A stretch of DNA of 45,637 bases from Bacteroidota bacterium (GTDB taxonomy: Bacteria > Bacteroidota > Bacteroidia > Bacteroidales > GCA-2748055). The stretch covers positions 1 to 45,637 of the forward strand of contig JAAEOI010000213.1 in the NCBI GenBank assembly GCA_024244665.1, read 5' to 3'. The notes under the pieces were generated by a model. The model searched no databases and was not told the origin of the DNA. It saw nothing but the letters and a program-made list of their open reading frames with translations. This document shows positions 40,207-45,637 of this stretch, piece by piece (the first letter of the stretch is position 1; each line of letters starts with the position of its first letter). Both the position numbers and the translations under genes were made by a program.

Positions 40207-41982
40207 ATGAATATCCCAATCATACAGGAAAAAATCCTGGAGTTTATCCGGGGTATCAACCAGCGCAGGCTCATCCTGGGACTCAGCATGATTATCGGGT
40301 TGTTGTCCGGGCTGGCCGCCATTCTCCTGAAGAACCTCACCCACTTCGTTGAGCTTAAATCGCAGACCTGGCTTCTGGGAGACCACTCATCCGACCTCAA
40401 ATTCCTGCTGCCCCTGGCGGGCATCTTTGTCACCATGGCATTCGTGAAGTACCTGCTGAAGCAGGACATCGGTCACGGTGTAAGCAAAATCCTCTTCTCC
40501 ATCTCCAAGCGCAAGGGGCACCTGAAACCACATAACACATGGTCGAGTATGCTGGCCTCTTCGCTGACTGTGGGGCTGGGCGGATCGGTTGGACTTGAGG
40601 CGCCCATTACCCTCACAGGCTCAGCCATCGGCTCGAACATAGGCCGCTTGCTGAAGCTCAACTACAAAACCGTGGTCCTCCTGGTGGGTTGCGGAGCAGC
40701 CGGGGCCATAGCAGGAATTTTCAAGGCTCCCATTGCAGCCCTGATCTTCGCCTTCGAGGTGCTGATGCTGGACCTCACCGCCTGGTCGATCGTCCCCCTG
40801 CTGATCGCATCGGTCACCGCCGCCATCGTCTCCTCCTTCCTGATGGGCGAACAGGTGGTCTTTTTCTTTACTATCAGTGAGCCTTTCGCCATGGAGAATC
40901 TCCCCTTCTATATCCTGCTGGGGGTGTTTACCGGCCTGGTCTCCCTCTACTTCACCCGCATGAACAACTGGGTGGAGGGAATGATGGGAAAGATAAAAAA
41001 CGGGTGGGTCAGAACCCTTAGCGGCGGACTCATACTCTGCATGCTGATCTTCCTGATGCCCCGCCTCTTCGGGGAGGGTTACACCACTTTGAAGATACTG
41101 CTCACCGGGCAATCATCTGCCCTTTTTAACGGGACCCTCTTTGAGGGGATCATCGCAAATAACTCCCATTTCATCGTGGTATTCTTCCTGTTGCTGATGC
41201 TCTTCAAGGTGATCGCCATGGCGCTCACCACCGGGAGCGGTGGTGTTGGGGGTATTTTCGCCCCTGCCCTTTTTGTGGGCGGCATGGCCGGGGCCACCCT
41301 TTCGAGAACCGTTAACCTTTTCTCTCCGGCCGTGATCTCAGAAAACAACTTTGCGCTGGTGGGCATGGCCGGAGTTATGGCGGGTGTGATGCACGCCCCG
41401 CTGACCGCCATTTTCCTCATCGCTGAAATCACGGGGGGCTACACCCTTTTCATCCCCCTGATTGTTACCGCCACTCTGTCGTACGTCACGATCCTGGCCT
41501 TCGAAAAACAATCGATCTACACCCTGCGCCTGGCCCAGCGGGGCGAGCTGATGACCCACCACAAGGACAAAACCGTGCTATCCATGCTCTCGGTTGAGGA
41601 TGTGCTGGAGAAAGATTTTAAAAAGGTGAAGAAGGAGGGCCACCTGGGCGACCTGGTCAAGGCGATCGCCAAATCAAAGCGCAACATCTTCCCGGTCATC
41701 ACAGAAGAAAAAGAGCTGGTGGGAATCATCAGCCTGGACGATGTACGCGACATCATCTTCAACACCGAGCTGTACGATAAAACCACCATCAGCGAGATCA
41801 TGCACATCCCTCCGGCCATCATCGAGAATGGCCAAAAAATGGAGCATGTGCTGGAACTGTTCGAGGAGACCGGTGCATGGAACCTGCCGGTAACAGAAAA
41901 CGGAAAATACAAGGGCTTCATCAGCCGCTCAAAAATATTCTCCTCCTACCGCAAACTACTCAGGGAGTTTTCGGACGATTAA
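40207..41982 (+). CDS. CLC-family chloride channel/antiporter with C-terminal CBS pair
   Basis: A 591-residue membrane protein. The CLC core (about 20-430) carries the filter motifs SVGLEAPITL (gating Glu retained) and GSGGVGGIFAPAL, and MAGVMHAPLTAIFLIAEIT. Two CBS motifs follow (about 460-590: NIFPVITEEKELVGIISLDD and WNLPVTENGKYKGFIS), typical of regulated CLC proteins that bind nucleotides. It starts 1 bp after the deacetylase-like gene; ATG 40207 is preferred to an in-frame ATG at 40072 because the latter lies inside the upstream gene. It moves chloride, or exchanges chloride/fluoride for protons, across the inner membrane. Confidence 0.93.
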   Translation: MNIPIIQEKILEFIRGINQRRLILGLSMIIGLLSGLAAILLKNLTHFVELKSQTWLLGDHSSDLKFLLPLAGIFVTMAFVKYLLKQDIGHGVSKILFSISKRKGHLKPHNTWSSMLASSLTVGLGGSVGLEAPITLTGSAIGSNIGRLLKLNYKTVVLLVGCGAAGAIAGIFKAPIAALIFAFEVLMLDLTAWSIVPLLIASVTAAIVSSFLMGEQVVFFFTISEPFAMENLPFYILLGVFTGLVSLYFTRMNNWVEGMMGKIKNGWVRTLSGGLILCMLIFLMPRLFGEGYTTLKILLTGQSSALFNGTLFEGIIANNSHFIVVFFLLLMLFKVIAMALTTGSGGVGGIFAPALFVGGMAGATLSRTVNLFSPAVISENNFALVGMAGVMAGVMHAPLTAIFLIAEITGGYTLFIPLIVTATLSYVTILAFEKQSIYTLRLAQRGELMTHHKDKTVLSMLSVEDVLEKDFKKVKKEGHLGDLVKAIAKSKRNIFPVITEEKELVGIISLDDVRDIIFNTELYDKTTISEIMHIPPAIIENGQKMEHVLELFEETGAWNLPVTENGKYKGFISRSKIFSSYRKLLREFSDD

Positions 41983-42101
41983 AATTGAAGGGCTCCCGGG
42001 TAAAGCAGGGAGAGTACTTCAAACAGATTGCGGCGAATGATATCCCCGGGAGGATCATCAAAATTCGGGCTATAAAGTCTAGGGGCAATCTTAGGGTCTG
42101 A

Positions 42102-43262
42102 TCAAGAAGCCTTGATGATGGCCCCCAGGCAACGTTCGGCCGTATGGCCGTCCCAAAGCTCCGGGCTGACCGGCCTACGGCCCCTGGCAAGTGCATTGTG
42201 GTACTCCTCGCGGATCCGCTCCACATTGTTCCCCACCAGCACACTGGCTCCACCGTGCTCCCAGAGGGTAATGGGTCGCTCGGTGTTCCACCGCAAGGTC
42301 AGACAGGAAGTCCCCAGCACCGTACACTCCTCCTGCAATCCGCCGCTATCGGTCAGAAAAATCTTTGCATTCATGTTCAGCCGCAGCATATCGTGGTACC
42401 CGATGGGTTGCAGCAGCACCAGGTTGGGTGTATTGACCACCTGATCCCACAGACCAAAGGTCTCCAGCTGCTTCCTTGCCCGTGGGTGGATGGGCCACAG
42501 CAACGGCATTTCTGTGGCCACCTCGTTGCAGAGAAAATCGATCAGCGGACCAAAAACCTCCGGGTAATCCACATTGGAGGGCCGGTGAAGGGTCATCACG
42601 GCGTAGTTCTCCTCCTCAACCGCAGGTACAACCGTATCCTCCAGCAGCAGGTTCTCCTTTAGCACATCGGCAATACTCAAAGCAGCCGCCTTCTCCCGCT
42701 GCTCCTCAAGGGTATCAATCATAATATTGCCCACAAACCCGATCCTGGAATCGTCAACACCCTCCCCTTTCAAATTCTCAATGGACAAAGTGTCGGGAGT
42801 CAGCAGCAAGTCCGACAGGCGGTCGGTCACCAAACGGTTAATCTCTTCCGGCATGGTCATATCGCCTGACCTTAATCCAGCTTCAATGTGGCACACCTTC
42901 ACATGCAGTTTCTTGGCGGTCACCGAGCAGGCCAGTGTAGCATTTACATCACCAACCACAACCACCCAATCGGGCTTCTCATCAAGCACCACCTTCTCAA
43001 AGGCAATCATTGTGTTCCCCACCTGCTCGGCATGGGAACCAGATCCAACCTCCAGGTGGATATCAGCCGGCGGAATGTTCAGGGCATCAAAAAAAGTCTG
43101 AGACATCTGGTGGTCGTAGTGCTGACCCGTATGCACCAGCATATGCTCAACCCGTTCGCCTGAACCAGATTCAACACCGGCATTATGTTTCTCAATGGCC
43201 CGGATAAAGGGCGCTATCTTCATGAAATTGGGTCTTGCACCCACTACTGAGATAATCTTCAT
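42102..43262 (-). CDS. wecB: UDP-N-acetylglucosamine 2-epimerase, non-hydrolysing
   Basis: Interconverts UDP-GlcNAc and UDP-ManNAc for surface-polysaccharide synthesis. The 386-residue GT-B-fold enzyme has VVGARPNFMKIAPF (6-19), HTGQHYDHQMS, VVGDVNATLAC, HIEAGLRSGD, NLVLLQPIGYHDML and LTDSGGLQEE, with R at LRWNTERP. Length is normal. It is convergent with the CLC gene. The 185 bp to the divergently transcribed helicase gene hold no clear promoter for it. Cytoplasmic. Confidence 0.95.
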   Translation of the reverse strand: MKIISVVGARPNFMKIAPFIRAIEKHNAGVESGSGERVEHMLVHTGQHYDHQMSQTFFDALNIPPADIHLEVGSGSHAEQVGNTMIAFEKVVLDEKPDWVVVVGDVNATLACSVTAKKLHVKVCHIEAGLRSGDMTMPEEINRLVTDRLSDLLLTPDTLSIENLKGEGVDDSRIGFVGNIMIDTLEEQREKAAALSIADVLKENLLLEDTVVPAVEEENYAVMTLHRPSNVDYPEVFGPLIDFLCNEVATEMPLLWPIHPRARKQLETFGLWDQVVNTPNLVLLQPIGYHDMLRLNMNAKIFLTDSGGLQEECTVLGTSCLTLRWNTERPITLWEHGGASVLVGNNVERIREEYHNALARGRRPVSPELWDGHTAERCLGAIIKAS

Positions 43263-43402
43263 CGTTATATTATCAATTGAAATTTACTGCAATAGTACAT
43301 CAATAAACTGTCATACTTAACATATACCCTAAAGTTGCCTGAATGTTGTTGTAGATGAAAAAGTACTAAATTAGATTTTAGCATAAAATATAACATAAGG
43401 GG

Positions 43403-43440
43403 CAGGCACTATTTTATTACTCAGGCACTATTTTATTACT
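43403..43440. repeat. Perfect 19-bp tandem duplication upstream of the helicase gene
   Basis: CAGGCACTATTTTATTACT occurs at 43403-43421 and again at 43422-43440 with no spacer. The second copy ends 7 bp before the ATG at 43448. Its TACT joins the following bases to give TACTTTCG, one mismatch from TAnnTTTG. Confidence 0.9.
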
Positions 43441-43447
43441 TTCGCGT

Positions 43448-45637
43448 ATGCAACTTCAACAAACAGATAAGCTGGAGATGGCTGCCCGTTTTATCAGCAG
43501 CACAAACAGTCATCTCTTCTTAACTGGTAAAGCCGGTACCGGGAAAACCACCTTTTTGAGACAGCTTGCTTCTGAGACGCATAAAAGTTTTCTCATCGTG
43601 GCTCCAACAGGCATTGCTGCGTTGAATGCCGGGGGGGTTACCATCCATTCACAGTTCCTGCTCCCTTTCGGCAGCTTTATCCCTGTGCAGGAACCGGCCG
43701 GAACATTCGAAAGCAACGCTCACTTCTTCACAAAACACACACTCACCAGGACGCACACCCTGAACAGTCTGCGCAAACAGGTGCTTCGGGCAACCGAGTT
43801 GCTGATTATTGATGAGGTAAGTATGCTGCGTGCCGATATCATGGATGCCATCGATTTCCGGATGCGTAGGGCAAAGGGCAACTATTCCCAGAGTTTCGGA
43901 GGTACGCAGCTACTCATGATAGGAGACCTGTATCAGCTTCCGCCCATCGTAAAAGAGGAAGAGTGGCAGGTGCTGCAGAGGCATTACAAGAGCATGCATT
44001 TCTTTGAGGCACAGGCATTCAGAGAAGAGAAGATGGTCTCTATTGAACTGGACAGAATATTCCGGCAGAGCGATGAGCTCTTTATCCGGATCCTCAACAA
44101 TCTGCGCAACAACATTGCCACCCAGGAGGATATTGCTTTGCTCAACAGCTACTACCGTAGTAATGAGGAGATTGAAAACAAACAGGACATCATTACCATT
44201 ACTACACACAACTACATTGCCGAACGCATCAACAGTAGTGAGCTGGAGGAGATTTCCCATGCTTCGTCCTATTTTGAGGCAGAGATATTGGGCGATTTCC
44301 CGGAAAAACTCTATCCCCTCCCCCTGCAAATCGAATTGAAAGCAGGAGCCCAGGTCATGTTTGTTAAGAATGACTCCAGTGAAGAGAAACGCTATGTCAA
44401 CGGAAAACTGGCTCGCGTGGATCGCATCAAGGATGACAGAATTACAGTGAGCATGTCCGGAACTGGTCAGGAGTACACACTTCGAAAGGAGGTGTGGGAG
44501 CATAAAAAATACACCATCAACGAAGAGAGTAAAGAGGTGGAAGAGGAGGTAGCAGGTACCTTTGAGCAGTATCCTGTAAAACTGGCCTGGGCTGTAACCG
44601 TCCATAAAAGTCAGGGCCTGACTTTCGAGAAAGCGATTATTGATGTGGGGCAGGCCTTTGCTCCCGGACAGGTTTACGTTGCGCTGAGCCGGCTACAGAG
44701 CCTGGATGGCTTAATCCTCCGAACCCGGATCAATACCTCTTCCATTTCCATCGACCCGGATGTTCATGAATACACCGGAAATATGGAGCAGCAGAAACCA
44801 CTGCCTGAGTTGCTGCAAGTGAAGCAGAGTCAATACCTGGAACAGATGCTGACATCTACCTTCGATTTTTCCCTTCTGTCCCGGCAGCTGGAGTATGTGC
44901 AGAACTTCAAAGCTGATAAAATGGAGTTCGAGGATGAAGCGATGCAAAAAGCAATGGGAATCCTGCTGAAACGCTTCAGGGATGAAGAGAAGAACACAGT
45001 TACATTCCGCAGGCAGCTGCAGAGATTGCTTCAGCAGAATGACCGGGAATTGCTGCTTGAGCGTGTGGCAAAGGGAAGCGAATACTTTGGAGCCTTTATG
45101 GAGGAGAACCTGAAGCAAGTCCTGATCCACCTGGCCGAAGTGATGCTCCTGACCCGTACCAAAACCTACCGAAACGCTTTGAGTGAAATTGATCAGCAGA
45201 TTATGATGGCCATGGGAAAGATGGGACAGGCAGAACATATAGCCGCATGCATCATATCGGACCTCAGGATAGATAAAACAGACTCAGAACACATATCGCT
45301 TATAAGCCGCAGAAATGAACTGTGGGAGATGGCACAGAAAGCTGCTGATGAGAATCCAAAGTTCACAAAAAGAAAAAGCGTACGAAAACGTAAGAAAGGC
45401 GCGAAACTAGAAAAAGGAGAAACTTACAGAATCACCTATGCCCTGATTAAAGAGGGGAAATCGATCAAAGAGATTGCCGCAAAACGAAACCTGGCTGCAT
45501 CCACCATTGAGGCACATGCTGTCATAGGCAACAAAGACAAAGAACTGAATATAAGAAGTCTGCTTTCAGGGGAGACCGTAAAAGAGGTGGCCGGTCTTAT
45601 CCAGGAATCATCAAAATGTAGCAAAGAATTGCACAGA
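43448..45637 (+). CDS. PIF1-like helicase with C-terminal helix-turn-helix (truncated at right edge)
   Basis: An open frame of 730 codons runs to the window edge without a stop. Walker A is GKAGTGKTT (27-35), then APTGIAALNAGG, and Walker B is LLIIDEVSML (about 118-127). IGDLYQLPPI, ELDRIFRQ and a C-terminal helicase motif VTVHKSQGLTFEKAI (about 382-396) followed by YVALSRLQS complete a PIF1/RecD-like superfamily 1B helicase. Residues about 560-660 are charged and helical. From about 660 (TYRITYALIKEGKSIKEIAA, then STIEAHAVIGNKDK) there is an HTH like the HTH_40 module on the C-termini of some helicases. It probably unwinds DNA 5' to 3', for example at G-quadruplexes or replication barriers, as PIF1 proteins do. 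Confidence 0.88.
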   Translation, partial: MQLQQTDKLEMAARFISSTNSHLFLTGKAGTGKTTFLRQLASETHKSFLIVAPTGIAALNAGGVTIHSQFLLPFGSFIPVQEPAGTFESNAHFFTKHTLTRTHTLNSLRKQVLRATELLIIDEVSMLRADIMDAIDFRMRRAKGNYSQSFGGTQLLMIGDLYQLPPIVKEEEWQVLQRHYKSMHFFEAQAFREEKMVSIELDRIFRQSDELFIRILNNLRNNIATQEDIALLNSYYRSNEEIENKQDIITITTHNYIAERINSSELEEISHASSYFEAEILGDFPEKLYPLPLQIELKAGAQVMFVKNDSSEEKRYVNGKLARVDRIKDDRITVSMSGTGQEYTLRKEVWEHKKYTINEESKEVEEEVAGTFEQYPVKLAWAVTVHKSQGLTFEKAIIDVGQAFAPGQVYVALSRLQSLDGLILRTRINTSSISIDPDVHEYTGNMEQQKPLPELLQVKQSQYLEQMLTSTFDFSLLSRQLEYVQNFKADKMEFEDEAMQKAMGILLKRFRDEEKNTVTFRRQLQRLLQQNDRELLLERVAKGSEYFGAFMEENLKQVLIHLAEVMLLTRTKTYRNALSEIDQQIMMAMGKMGQAEHIAACIISDLRIDKTDSEHISLISRRNELWEMAQKAADENPKFTKRKSVRKRKKGAKLEKGETYRITYALIKEGKSIKEIAAKRNLAASTIEAHAVIGNKDKELNIRSLLSGETVKEVAGLIQESSKCSKELHR

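Noticed and set aside
41877..42101. Plus-strand frame continuing past the CLC gene into the gap before wecB
   Set aside because: Mostly out-of-frame CLC sequence; the last 35 codons have plausible composition but no start or family, so I cannot support a gene remnant.
42101..42116. ATCAAG-AAGC-CTTGAT inverted repeat at the wecB stop
   Set aside because: Short, no T-run on either strand and largely coding; too weak to call a terminator.
1..45637. Search by eye for tRNA, rRNA, CRISPR arrays, transposases and riboswitches
   Set aside because: No cloverleaf, spacer-repeat pattern, transposase frame or known aptamer core was recognised; a covariance-model scan would be needed to exclude small RNAs.

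Overview
The window looks like a chromosomal segment from a member of the Bacteroidota, probably near Bacteroidales/Marinilabiliales. Four kinds of evidence point there: a type IX secretion (T9SS) C-terminal sorting domain on a secreted deacetylase-like protein; a large repeat-bearing surface protein at the left edge; several Bacteroidota-style promoters (TTTG, about 20 bp, then TAnnTTTG); and lineage-typical families (DUF4924, DUF6089, an OmpH-OmpH-BamA-UppS cluster, a fused gamma/alpha KorA). Most genes lie on the minus strand. I found no rRNA, tRNA, CRISPR array, insertion sequence or phage genes.

Layout. 1-785: N-terminal part of a secreted repeat protein (minus), running off the left edge. 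1037-1789: exported Mn/Fe superoxide dismutase. 1878-11514: a minus-strand cluster of 2-oxoacid:ferredoxin oxidoreductase (KorA, KorB) followed by two very large paralogues, each joining receiver domains to a PEP-synthase-type nucleotide-binding domain without a recognisable phosphohistidine domain. 11858-12370: gamma-class carbonic anhydrase (plus). 12418-21846: envelope and housekeeping run (murI, two ompH/skp, bamA, uppS, two DUF6089 outer-membrane proteins, nadK, a CBS protein, udk). 22013-23544: membrane protein, winged-helix regulator and SecD-head lipoprotein, with a two-palindrome operator-like promoter. 23705-25288: manA and engB (plus). 25285-29062: a 56-residue gene, DUF4153-like membrane protein, alpha/beta hydrolase, DUF4924 and a HigBA-type toxin-antitoxin pair. 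29200-32996: pdxJ, nitroreductase, pth, rplY, prs (minus). 33125-35065: orphan response regulator, SDR and S4-domain protein (plus). 35238-36605: acyltransferase (minus). 36685-41982: VOC protein, FG-GAP/NodB/T9SS protein and CLC channel (plus). 42102-43262: wecB (minus). 43448 to the right edge: PIF1-like helicase, truncated by the window.

Most genes are ordinary housekeeping. The least explained points are these. (1) The kor-linked pair of receiver/PEP-binding proteins keep a canonical second receiver but have Met in the phosphoacceptor slot of the first. (2) Two families of degenerate short tandem arrays (a heptamer ACTGAGT family and an AGTAAGTT-like 4/8-mer family) occur in intergenic gaps; four of the five arrays abut the stop codon of the preceding minus-strand gene, and a related motif may have entered a coding region. 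(3) A tandem palindromic operator overlaps the promoter of the small winged-helix operon. (4) A promoter predicts a leaderless toxin mRNA.

All coordinates were derived by hand from the sequence. Family names come from recognised motifs, not from database searches.
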